Shown here: positions 7,697-17,300 of the stretch, piece by piece
How positions within the stretch are numbered: the first letter of the stretch is position 1
Layout of the letters: every line of letters begins with the position of its first letter
Assembly (NCBI GenBank): GCA_020718585.1
Contig: DYRS01000003.1
Location: 6,716 to 45,327, forward strand
Source: Chthoniobacter flavus
GTDB lineage: Bacteria > Verrucomicrobiota > Verrucomicrobiia > Chthoniobacterales > Terrimicrobiaceae
Direction of reading: 5' to 3'
DNA: 38,612 bases
The notes under the pieces: generated by a model
What the model saw: only the letters and a program-made list of their open reading frames with translations
Told to the model about the DNA's origin: nothing
Database searches by the model: none
Program-made: the position numbers and the translations under genes

Positions 7697-9942
7697 TCGA
7701 ACGCCGCTCAAAAATCCTCCGCCACCGCGTCCTCCTCGTTGATGACGACCTTGAAATGTCGAGCGCCGCCGGGCGCGCGGCACTGATGCTCAAATCCGAG
7801 CTCGAGCTCAACGACGTGGATGTCGTCTGCGCCCCCGGCGCGGCCGACGGCCGCGGGCTATTCGTGTCCGACGCCGGACTCCACGGCGTGCTGGTGGACT
7901 GGACGCTCGGCAACGATCCCGACGCCCCACACGCGGCGGCGATGGACCTCATCCGGTTCATCCGCTCGCGGAATGAGAAAATCCCGATCTTCCTCCTCAC
8001 CGACCGCGAGCGCGGCGCCGAGCTTTCCGAGGAAGTGCTCACGCTGGTCAGCGAGCTCGTGTGGCTGATGGAGGACAGCGCGCCATTCCTAGCCGGACGC
8101 ATCCAGGCGGCCGTGAAAAAATATTCCGGCGGCCTGCTCGGGCCGATGGTGTCGGCACTCATCGAGTTCGACCTTGTCCACGAATACTCATGGCACACGC
8201 CCGGCCACACCGGCGGGACCGCATTCCAGAAGTCGCCTGCCGGACGCCTTTTCTACGACTACTTTGGCGAGGCGATGTTCCGCAGCGACCTCTCGATCAG
8301 CGTCGGTGAGCTCGGCTCGCTCCTCGACCACTCGGGACCGATCGGCGACGGCGAAAAATATGCGGCCAAGGTCTTCGGCGCGCACCGCACGTATTCTGTA
8401 ACGAACGGGACCTCGACCTCGAATCGGATCATCTGGATGGCCTGCGTCGGGCGAGGGCAGAAGATCTGGGTGGACCGCAACTGCCACAAGTCGAACGAGC
8501 AGGGGATCACGCTCACCGGCGCGATGCCGCATTACCTCATGCCCACCCGCAACCGCTACGGGATCATCGGCCCAATCCCGCCCGCGAACCTCCTCGCGTC
8601 GAAGCTCGTCGAGGGCGGACGCCCGGTCCACGCGGTCATCACGAACTCGACCTACGACGGGCTCACCTACAACGTCGGCCGCGTCCTCGAGGTCGTCGGC
8701 GACTCGCTCGACCGGATCCACTTCGACGAGGCATGGTATGGATACGCACGCTTCCACCCGCTCTACGCCGGACGCTTCGCGATGCGCGGAAATCCCAAGG
8801 ACCACCCGGCCGACGCCCCGACGATCTTCGCGACGCACTCGACGCACAAACTCCTCGCCGCGCTCTCCCAGGCGTCGTTCATTCACGTCCGCGACGGCCG
8901 CAACGCGATTGATCACACCCGGTTCAACGAGTCGTTCATGATGCACGGTTCGACCTCGCCGTTCTACCCGATCATCGCTTCAAACGATGTGAGCGCCGCC
9001 ATGATGGACGGCAAGAGCGGAGAGGTCATCGTCGAGGAATCCCTCCGCGAGGCGGTCGCGTTCCGGCAGACGGTCACCCGGCTCTGGCGCGAGCACAGCG
9101 ACCGCGACGATTGGTTTTTCCAGACATGGAATCCGCTCCACATCACAAACCCGCAGACCGGAAAACAGGAGACGTTCGAGTCGGCGAGCCCGGACCTTCT
9201 GGTCTCCGAACCTTCCTGCTGGGTGCTCCATCCGGGCGATGCATGGCACGGGTTCGACCTCGAGGACGACTACTGCATGCTCGACCCGATCAAGGTCTCG
9301 GTGATCACGCCGGGAGTGAACCCCGACGGATCGATCGCCGAATCCGGGTTCCCGGCCGCACTCCTCACCGCCTACCTCGACGCGCGCGGGATCGTCGTCG
9401 AAAAGACCAGCGACTACGCGACGCTCTTCCTGTTCTCGCTCGGCATCACCAACGCAAAGTGGAGCACGCTCGTCCACGCACTGCTCGCATTCAAGCGCGA
9501 CCACGACTCCAATGCGCCGCTCAACACGTGCATCCCCGCAGTCGCCGGATTTTACCCCGGCCTCGGGCTCCGCGACCTCGCGGAAAAAATGCAGGCCCAC
9601 ATGCGCGCGGGCGCAATCCTCCAGTCCCAGGCCCGCGCGTTTTCCGTGCTGCCGGAAATGGCGATGACCCCCGCCGACTGCTACCAGAAGCTTGTCGCCA
9701 ACGAGGTCGAGCGGATCAGCGTCGCCGACGCAGCCGGTCGCACCGCCGCCACCGGACTCGTCCCGTATCCTCCCGGCATCCCGATGGTCATGCCCGGCGA
9801 AAAGCTCGGCACAAAGGACGAGCCGTTCCTCGCCTACCTCCTCGCCATTCAGGAATGGGATACGAAATTTCCCGGCTTCGCCCACGACACCCACGGCGTC
9901 GAGCCCGAGGACGGCATCTACAAAATCCTCGTGCTCAAATGA
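7693..9942 (+). CDS. Orn/Lys/Arg decarboxylase class I (PLP-dependent) with N-terminal receiver-like wing domain
   Basis: VLLVDDDLEMSSAAGRAA...VLVDWTLG wing; HTPGHTGGTAFQKSPAGRLFYDYFGEAMFRSDLS; VTNGTSTSNR; HFDEAWYGYARF; PLP lysine motif ATHSTHKLLAALSQ. ATG at 7693 overlaps the upstream stop (ATGA). Confidence 0.92.
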   Translation: MIERRSKILRHRVLLVDDDLEMSSAAGRAALMLKSELELNDVDVVCAPGAADGRGLFVSDAGLHGVLVDWTLGNDPDAPHAAAMDLIRFIRSRNEKIPIFLLTDRERGAELSEEVLTLVSELVWLMEDSAPFLAGRIQAAVKKYSGGLLGPMVSALIEFDLVHEYSWHTPGHTGGTAFQKSPAGRLFYDYFGEAMFRSDLSISVGELGSLLDHSGPIGDGEKYAAKVFGAHRTYSVTNGTSTSNRIIWMACVGRGQKIWVDRNCHKSNEQGITLTGAMPHYLMPTRNRYGIIGPIPPANLLASKLVEGGRPVHAVITNSTYDGLTYNVGRVLEVVGDSLDRIHFDEAWYGYARFHPLYAGRFAMRGNPKDHPADAPTIFATHSTHKLLAALSQASFIHVRDGRNAIDHTRFNESFMMHGSTSPFYPIIASNDVSAAMMDGKSGEVIVEESLREAVAFRQTVTRLWREHSDRDDWFFQTWNPLHITNPQTGKQETFESASPDLLVSEPSCWVLHPGDAWHGFDLEDDYCMLDPIKVSVITPGVNPDGSIAESGFPAALLTAYLDARGIVVEKTSDYATLFLFSLGITNAKWSTLVHALLAFKRDHDSNAPLNTCIPAVAGFYPGLGLRDLAEKMQAHMRAGAILQSQARAFSVLPEMAMTPADCYQKLVANEVERISVADAAGRTAATGLVPYPPGIPMVMPGEKLGTKDEPFLAYLLAIQEWDTKFPGFAHDTHGVEPEDGIYKILVLK

Positions 9943-9954
9943 CCGAACACGGAC

Positions 9955-10051
9955 AAAAAATACCAGAGAACCACGGCAAGGGGGAGAGGAGTGCCGTTGC
10001 TGCATTCCTGCCCTGGCGGGGTTCGTCCGTCCCCGATCCATGGTCTCTGGC
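9955..10051 (-). ncRNA. ffs: Bacterial small SRP RNA (4.5S-like)
   Basis: Minus-strand GCCAGGGCAGGAATGCAGCAACGGC reproduces the SRP Domain IV core: GCC/GGC stem, AGG opposite AGCA internal loop, GCA-GGAA-TGC tetraloop hairpin. Terminal helix CCAGAGACCATGG / CCGTGGTTCTCTGG pairs continuously, followed by TATTTTTT. Confidence 0.9.
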
Positions 10052-10057
10052 ACCCTG

Positions 10058-10085
10058 ACTATAAATCGCCCATTCCCCCCTGCAA
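10058..10085 (-). promoter_or_regulatory. sigma70-type promoter of the SRP RNA
   Basis: Minus strand: TTGCAG (-35), 16 nt, TATAGT (-10), about 7 nt upstream of the predicted RNA 5' end. Confidence 0.7.
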
Positions 10086-10104
10086 CAAAATAGAAATGAA
10101 TTCG

Positions 10105-10126
10105 CAACATTTTGGCAACATTTTGG
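10105..10126. repeat. 11-bp tandem duplication (caacattttgg x2)
   Basis: caacattttgg caacattttgg read directly, immediately upstream of a -35-like element. Confidence 0.85.
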
Positions 10127-10127
10127 C

Positions 10128-10156
10128 TTGCAGCAACCGGACCGGGTAGTTATTCA
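10128..10156 (+). promoter_or_regulatory. Putative sigma70-type promoter of the coiled-coil gene
   Basis: TTGCAG, 17 nt, TATTCA, 33 nt upstream of ATG at 10190. Confidence 0.45.
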
Positions 10157-10189
10157 CACCCTCGCCTACTAACCAATTTCTATTCTGCC

Positions 10190-10990
10190 ATGGGTAAAGT
10201 TCTCCTCTACACTTCGATCGCCCTCACCCTCGCCACTGCGGCAATCGGGTTCGTCAACCGCGGACACCTAACCGAAACCAAAGTCAATCTGGACACCGCG
10301 AAACAGGATCTCGAAAAAAAATCCGGTGAGCTCGCCACGTCCCAGAAAAGCTTGAAGGAAGCAAAAGACGCGATGGGGACAATCACTGCGGAAAAAGAGC
10401 AGCTCACGACCGAAGCCGCATCAAAATCTGCCGAGCTCGAAAAGTCAAAATCCCAAGTCGCCGACCTCACGTCCCAGATCGGCCCGAAGGATACCGAGAT
10501 CACCACGCTCAAAGCCGACGTGGCCGCCAAGACGGCGGAGATCGAAATCCTCAAGACCGGCACAAGCGGCACCGCCGGAGCCGATACGGAAAAGGACACA
10601 AAAATCGCCGACCTGGAGGCACAGGTCCAAGAGAAAGAGACGCTCCAGACCAAACTCTCCTCTGAACTCGACAGTGCCCGCGCACAGGTCGAAGATCTCC
10701 GCAAAGAAAAGTCAAACCGCACGGCCGGCCTCATGCGCAAGGGGCTCGAGGGGAAAATCCTCGCGGTCAACCAAGCGTGGAATTTTGTGGTTCTCAGCCT
10801 CGGCGACCGCAACGGGGTCGTCGGCAATGCGGAGATGCTCATCAAACGCGGCAACCAGCTTGTCGGCAAAGTACGCATCACCTCGGTGGAACCCTCGACG
10901 TCCATCGCGGACATCGTTCCCGGCAGCGTCTTGCGCGGGGTCAGCATCCAACCCGGCGACAATGTTATCTATCAAGCGACTGCTGAATAG
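10190..10990 (+). CDS. Membrane-anchored coiled-coil protein with C-terminal small beta domain
   Basis: N-terminal TM (MGKVLLYTSIALTLATAAIGFV), long Lys/Glu heptad-like coiled coil, C-terminal NFVVLSLGDRNGVVGNAEMLIKRGNQLVGKVRITSVEPSTSIADIVPGS. Confidence 0.8.
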   Translation: MGKVLLYTSIALTLATAAIGFVNRGHLTETKVNLDTAKQDLEKKSGELATSQKSLKEAKDAMGTITAEKEQLTTEAASKSAELEKSKSQVADLTSQIGPKDTEITTLKADVAAKTAEIEILKTGTSGTAGADTEKDTKIADLEAQVQEKETLQTKLSSELDSARAQVEDLRKEKSNRTAGLMRKGLEGKILAVNQAWNFVVLSLGDRNGVVGNAEMLIKRGNQLVGKVRITSVEPSTSIADIVPGSVLRGVSIQPGDNVIYQATAE

Positions 10991-11150
10991 CCTGCTCTTG
11001 GCGGCCGCCTTCATCCTGCTACCCGGCTGCGCAGCAACCACCGACGATTCGCCCGAGTCCCAGCACGCCGGCAGCAACATCCCATGGAACCGCCCGGAAA
11101 AATGGGAGGGCCCGGGGGTCATGGGCTCGATGATGTCCGGCTCCCGCTAG
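10962..11150 (+). CDS. Small lipoprotein (62 aa)
   Basis: MLSIKRLLNSLLLAAAFILLPGCAATTDD: signal peptide and lipobox LLPGC; overlaps the preceding CDS by 29 nt. Confidence 0.7.
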   Translation: MLSIKRLLNSLLLAAAFILLPGCAATTDDSPESQHAGSNIPWNRPEKWEGPGVMGSMMSGSR

Positions 11151-11273
11151 CCCGCAGAGCAGATCCCTTGAGATGTCGGCTCAAAAATGCCGGCACTTTG
11201 CCGCGCTGGATTTGAGAGGATTTGCTGCGGCCAGACGAGTTCGGCACGGCATTTCCGATTGCCGCGCGCGTTT

Positions 11274-12557
11274 TCAGGCACTCCCATTTCCGATCCGCGC
11301 CCACGCTTCGAGGGCGGTGAGCGATCCGAAATCTGAGTAGAGCTGAAGGAGGCCCTGCTGCTGGCGGGCGGTGCGCATGAGCCGACGGTCCACCAAGCCA
11401 ACAAGCCACTCGCTGGCGAGACGGATGCGTCCGCCAGGGGTCGTGCCGGAGAGCGCACAGATCGCCTCGCGCGCCCGGTCAAGCGGAATGGATGGAAAAT
11501 ACGCGTTGACGAGCAAATCCCTGACCCGATCCGGCCCGACGAGTGCGAGATCGTTTTCGAGGCGAGCAGCCGAGAGGTTCCAGTGACGGGTCCAATACGG
11601 ATGCGAGAGGTTGCGAAAAAATTCCACAAAGCCGGTTTGGCCGGCGGACCGAACGGCGGCGCGGAGGCGCGGGAAGCCAACGGCGACGGCAGCAAGGGCG
11701 CCGAACCGGCGGTGCGGGTGGTTCGACGGCCGGATGCCGCTCAATTTCCAAATTTCGCGCGGGAGGACGAGCCGCGCGAGCGGGTCGCGAAGCGTCCACC
11801 AGCAATCCCAGAGTGGTTTCAGGTAGTCGCGGGTCGCATCGTCGGCCTCGTCAAACACGCGGGGTTGGAGGAATCCCGCGAGCCCGAAAAGGAGTGCTTC
11901 GCCGGTCGGTCCACCCGCCGCCCGGAGCCCCGCCCGCTGCGCGGCGAGCAGAAACGGGATCGCATTATTCTTGTAGCCGAGCCCGGCAGCGACCGCGTGG
12001 AAAAGCGCGGTGTCCGCGCCGTGCAGCGAGACCGCGCGCGCGTAGGCGGCGGATTTTGCGCGAAGCCGAAACTCCGCCGCCTCCTCGATCATCGCCTGCG
12101 CCTCGTCGTGCGCCACCGCTCCGGGGTGCCCGGCCAGCGGACAGGCCGGCCTTTCATCGAGCGCAAGCCGGGCCTGTGGGACTTCACAAAATTCCGACGT
12201 GCGCGCAAAAGCGGCAACCCGGGAGGTATTGACAAAGAGCTGGAGACGGACGCCGGTATACGCGGGGTTCGTTGCATGGCCGTGGCGCTCCCAGTCGCGG
12301 GCATCCATGTCCACCTCAAGATCGCCATCACATTCCGCCGTCCCGTCAAACCGGAACCGGACGCCCCTGAAATCCGGGCCGGCCTCGCGGTTCCAATCCC
12401 CAAAATGCAGGATCTCGACCCGCCTGCCGTCGGTCGTCGTCCAGACCGATCCGTATTCGCCCGCGAAAAGCCGTGCCTGGATTTCGATCTCCGGGATCCG
12501 TGCGGGCGGCGACTCGCGCACGGCCAAATCCCGGCGGGCATCGCCATACCGGATCAT
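11274..12557 (-). CDS. DUF2851 family protein
   Basis: EIEIQARLFAGEYGSVWTTTDGRRVEILHFGDWNREAGPDFRGVRFRFDG...DGDLEVDMDARDWERHGHATNPAYTGVRLQLF. Confidence 0.8.
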   Translation of the reverse strand: MIRYGDARRDLAVRESPPARIPEIEIQARLFAGEYGSVWTTTDGRRVEILHFGDWNREAGPDFRGVRFRFDGTAECDGDLEVDMDARDWERHGHATNPAYTGVRLQLFVNTSRVAAFARTSEFCEVPQARLALDERPACPLAGHPGAVAHDEAQAMIEEAAEFRLRAKSAAYARAVSLHGADTALFHAVAAGLGYKNNAIPFLLAAQRAGLRAAGGPTGEALLFGLAGFLQPRVFDEADDATRDYLKPLWDCWWTLRDPLARLVLPREIWKLSGIRPSNHPHRRFGALAAVAVGFPRLRAAVRSAGQTGFVEFFRNLSHPYWTRHWNLSAARLENDLALVGPDRVRDLLVNAYFPSIPLDRAREAICALSGTTPGGRIRLASEWLVGLVDRRLMRTARQQQGLLQLYSDFGSLTALEAWARIGNGSA

Positions 12558-14254
12558 GGACGAAGCTCCGGGAGCGGCGGCATCGGCAGCGGGGTCGGCT
12601 CGGGCGTCGGGGCGGGCTCAGCCGTCGCCGCAGGCACGGCGTCGGGCGTGGCGGCCGGGGCGGGAGTCGCCTCGGGCACCGGCCCGCTCAACCCGATCGG
12701 CTCGATCGAAGGCAAGGGAAGCGGACCGGTGGAAAAGCGCGCAAAGAGGTCGCGGCGCGGGCCCGGCGGCAGTTCGGATGTTGCCGAAAGTGCCCGTGCA
12801 GCAGCATCCGACCGCCTCCCGAGCGCGAGCAGGGTCTGGATGGATTCCAGATCGAGCCGGATTCTTGTTGCAGGGTCTTTGGCAAGATTCAGTGCCAGAT
12901 CAAAGCTTGCGAGGGCACCGGTCGGATCGCCCGCTGCGACCTGGGCCGCACCCAACGCCTCGACAAACATGCTCGTGCCGGATTCCCCGGCGGCGGCGCG
13001 AAGGTCGGATGCCGCCTGCACGGTATTCCCGTCCGCGCCGAGCACGATCCGGCGATAGGTTTTCCATGAGCTCGCGCTCGGGAGCCCGCCGACCGCACGC
13101 CACGAGGCATACGGACGGTAGAGCGGGTCGCCGACGACGACGCCCATCCACGAAAGTGCCTTCTGCGCCATCCACGCGCTCTCGGCAAGCGTGAACCCGC
13201 TCATCAGGCGGTCCTGAAAAACATCGAGATTCGCGGTGAGCGAGAGATACGGCTCATAGACATTGCCGAGCGTGGCGGCCGCGCCGCGCGCGAGCAGCGG
13301 ACCGCACCAGTTGGCGGTCGTGCTCCGCAGGGTGGACGCGCTGAACGAGTGGATATGCACGGCGACCGCGCCGGTCTGGAATTGGAACGCGGTGTCCGCA
13401 AACGGCCCGTCGGCCGCCCCGGCATACCATCCAAAATAAACCGCCGCATCGGTGATCGGGTATCCGGCGGGAAATGTCGGCGGCAGGTTGTCGAACAGGA
13501 CAGGAAGCCCCTGAGTCCGCATCAGGCCGGCAACGTTGGCCAGCCACTGGTCGCCCTCCGCGTAGCCGCCGGTCGTGATCCCGCGCGCGTCCACATACGA
13601 CCAGCCTTCGAGCCCTCCCTTCTCGGCGGCAACCGCATCGTCAATCATCGCCCGCACGATAAACGGCGTCGGCCCGTCGAGCCGCGCGGTCAGCAGAATC
13701 CCCGGATAAACCGGATTGTCCCGGATCGCCGTGAAGCGCCGAAAATACGGGTTGGGAACAACCCCCGCCGGCCCGGGCAGCGGCATTCCGAGCGTCGCCA
13801 GCTCGCTGTCCACCGATGCGTCATTGCGCGAGGCGATCTGCGCCGGCAGGTTCGGGATCGTATCCGATGGCGGGATCGCCGGGTCGTTGGCAATCTTCAG
13901 CGGGATGCCGCGCACGAGCGCGACAAAGCGGATTGTTGACGAGGTGACAACCTGCCGCCCGGATGCGTCGCGGCCCAACGTCCACCACCCGCGCTTCCGG
14001 AAAAGCGCGCGGAGCGGCGAGGCAATCCCACCCTCGTAGTCCGCCCGCTGGATCTCTTCGGCCGCCGGACAATCGAGCCCGACAACTTGGTTCGAGGGAA
14101 TGCTCCGCCGGTTCGCGTAATACTGGGCGAGGCCCTGCGAGTTCGGGTCGTTTTTATTGTAAACAACAAGCGTTGATGACGAGTCAATCCCATCCGCTTG
14201 TAAAGCGGACACCGCAAAAATCCCTGCCGCAAAAATCACCGCGTGCCACCTCAT
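12554..14254 (-). CDS. TIGR03790 family protein
   Basis: Signal peptide MRWHAVIFAAGIFAVSALQADG; TLVVYNKNDPNSQGLAQYYANRRSIPSNQVVGLDCP...EGGIASPLRALFRKRGWW. Stop/start overlap with the DUF2851 gene. Confidence 0.8.
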   Translation of the reverse strand: MRWHAVIFAAGIFAVSALQADGIDSSSTLVVYNKNDPNSQGLAQYYANRRSIPSNQVVGLDCPAAEEIQRADYEGGIASPLRALFRKRGWWTLGRDASGRQVVTSSTIRFVALVRGIPLKIANDPAIPPSDTIPNLPAQIASRNDASVDSELATLGMPLPGPAGVVPNPYFRRFTAIRDNPVYPGILLTARLDGPTPFIVRAMIDDAVAAEKGGLEGWSYVDARGITTGGYAEGDQWLANVAGLMRTQGLPVLFDNLPPTFPAGYPITDAAVYFGWYAGAADGPFADTAFQFQTGAVAVHIHSFSASTLRSTTANWCGPLLARGAAATLGNVYEPYLSLTANLDVFQDRLMSGFTLAESAWMAQKALSWMGVVVGDPLYRPYASWRAVGGLPSASSWKTYRRIVLGADGNTVQAASDLRAAAGESGTSMFVEALGAAQVAAGDPTGALASFDLALNLAKDPATRIRLDLESIQTLLALGRRSDAAARALSATSELPPGPRRDLFARFSTGPLPLPSIEPIGLSGPVPEATPAPAATPDAVPAATAEPAPTPEPTPLPMPPLPELRP

Positions 14255-14308
14255 GCCGGCGCGGCTCCGCATCCCGCTAAAAACTGAACACTGAAATCTG
14301 AGCACTGG

Positions 14309-17300
14309 TCAGGGTTGCCGGGTGTCGGCGATGATCGAAGCGAGGCGCTTGACGGCCGGGAACGAGAGCATCTCCGCCCACGCGCATTTGACCGGGACGA
14401 CCCGCGCCGAGGGCAGGATGGCGAGCCACGAGGCGGCGGCGTCGGGCGGAAAGTCCGAGGGGACGATGATCCGCGCGCGCAGGTCGCAGCGGACGAACCG
14501 GTAGCGGAGCCATGCCTCGACATGCGCGCGGGCGGGCTCGCCGGTCGCCGGAAACGGTTCAAGCCGCCCGTCGGGTTTCAGCCGCTGGAAGGCATTTTTC
14601 ACCGAGGCGAGCCAGCCGGCCGGCTGTTCGGTCTGCGGCGGCGGGGTGCCGATCAGGATCAATTGGGGGACCGGTCGCCGGGATGCCGCGAGCTGGCGGG
14701 CCATCTCAAGGGCGGCGATTCCGCCAAACCCGAACCCGCAAAGCTCGAACGCGAGCGACGGGTCTTCCTCGACGAGCGAGGTGATCCACTCGGCGGCAGC
14801 ACCTTCGACCGTGCGGTGGACGGCGTCCGGATCGCATATCCCGCGGGCGGTGAGCCCAAGAATTTTCCGTCCGGTTCCGAGTGCCGCGACAAAGTCGCGG
14901 TAAGTTTCCGGCACGCCGGATGCCGTCGGCACCAGCACGAGCGGCGAGCCGCCCTCCGGCTGGAGCACGCTGATCGGCACCCACGGGGTTGCGGCCTTCG
15001 CGGGTTTCGGGGGCGCAGCCTCGGCGGGTTTCGGCTCCAGATCGGGTTTGGCCTGCGGCATCGGCAGTTGGGACGCATCAATCCAGCCGCCGCGCGTGAG
15101 CGGCCACTCGGCGACCGCCGACGTGCCATCGACCTCGCAGGGTTCGAGTGCCCAAATGTGTGCGCCCTCGAACGCGTCGAGCACGTTATTTTCGGCAATG
15201 AGCGCAGCCGCGCGCGGACCGCGAGCGAGTTCCGGCGCGGCATCGCCCTCGAGGCGGATGTCTCCCGCCAGGCTCAGCCACGCGCGGAGACCGGATTCGA
15301 TCCCGCGCCGACCTTTGGGATTCGACAACGATTTCCAGCCAGGAAACCGCATGCGGAGGTGTCCGGCGTGACCCGGCGGCAGATCGTGGGAATCGTCGTC
15401 GGTGACCGCCACCTCGGTCCCGGCAACCGGCCGCCCGACCGCCAGCATCGCTCCGTCGGGGGTCGCGTCGCCCGCGATCCCCAGCCCGCAGAGACCGGAA
15501 AGACTGAAAAACGTGTGCGTACGGACGCGTCCGCCGGTGCAATGGTTCCAGACATCGAGCGCGAGCTTCGAGGCGGTTCCCATCTCAACGGCAACGATGC
15601 GCAGCGGAGACTCCGACGCATCGTCGCCGCGCGCCCAGCGGGCGGCCTGGTTGCTCCACTCGGGAGCGGTGAGCCGAAGATGGGTTGCCCCGGAATGCAC
15701 GGGGTCAAGGAGATCGTCGCCCGCAATCAACACGGTCCCCCCGCCCAGCAGAGGGATCAGCCACTCGTCGAAAAATGCGCCGCCGCCGGCCGCCGAGTGG
15801 GCAAGAAATGAATCCCCCGGCCAAAAATCCAGCATCCGCGCGCCCTCGACGGCGGCCGCCACAAGCGACTCATGGGTCAGTGCCCGAACAACCGGCGCGA
15901 TGCCGGCGAAATACCCGGGGAGGATCGCTGCAGGCGCATCCGGCTTGTTCGCGGCCCGGGGCACCTCGGCCAGCTCCATCGCATCCCACTCCTGGTCAAT
16001 GATGATCCGCCGCTTGGCCGAGGTGTCGAGCAGCGGCGCGCTCGCGCCGTCGCAAAAAACGAGCCCCGCATCGTGCGCTGCGAGAGCCGCCTCAATCCAC
16101 TCGGGCGGAGCGGCCGGATCAAGCGCAAGGCAGCAGTTGCCCGCCTTCCACGAACCGATCAGCGCGATCGCAATCCATGAAGACGGCGACAAAAACAGCG
16201 CGACATGCCATCCGCCGGAAAGCGAGGTATGCACGAGGTGCGCGGCCAGGCGGTCGGAAAGCGTGTTCAGCTCAAGAAACGTGAGCTCGTGTTCGCCCGC
16301 CCGGACGGCGACCGCGTTGGGGGTCTTTGCGACGTGTGCGCGGAACGCGTCGAGCGCATTGGCCGGGTGCTCGGCGGGGTCGGGCCCGCGCGACATCTCG
16401 CGGAGTTGCCTGGCCTCCGGCCCGGGCAGCAGCGGGATCTGCACGCGCGGCTTCGCCTCGTAGGATGCGAACCCCTGGATCAGACCGGCCAGAAGCTGGA
16501 GGAGTTTGCGCGCAGCCGTCTCGCTGCCAAGCGGGCCGTGGACACGCAGCGACAGGCCGGGACGGGCTTCGAGGAGGAGGAGGTCCGGACGACTCCGCGT
16601 GAGCTTTGCGTCAAAGTTGATCCACCGGGGGAGCGCGGTGTGGACGATGTCGTTGATGTCCGGACCGCCCCATGCAAAACCGCAGGTCAGGCCGCCGACT
16701 CCCGCACCGTCGGTCGTGAGCACCGCACCCGGCGCGATCCATGCGTTGGCCGCCGCGATCTCGTGCCTCGCACACGCGTCAGCAAGCCAAGTCTTCGAGT
16801 CCCACGCATGCACGACCGGCAGCCAGTTTTCAAAATACCCAACCGCGCGGTGCGAGCGGCGGACGTCGAACCGGCGGACCGTCGTGTTGCCAGTCGCGCC
16901 GAGCCGACGGAGAGCAAGCGCCCACAGCGACTCGACAACGACCCCCGGGTCAAGGGATTTGCAGGCTTCGGAAAACCGGGCGGCCTCTTCGCGTCCGAGA
17001 TCCCATGTCGCCCCGGCCGCCGCGCGCCCCGGCGGACGCAGGTGCAAAACCATCGGCTCGGGCACCGGCTTCAGGATCCCCGACCATGCCGAAGGCGAGC
17101 CGGTCGTCGCCGCGGCAGGCTCGTCGGCGGAAAGCGGACGCTCGAGCGCGATCAGCCAGTCGAGCATGAGCCGCGCGAACGAGGATTCGTCGAGCAGATA
17201 CGAGGGCACCGAAAGCAGGTAATGCGTCCCGCCGCCTGGCAGCGCGATCTCGGTCATCCGCACCGACCCGCGCCCGTCGAACGGCACGGCAAGATCCGCG

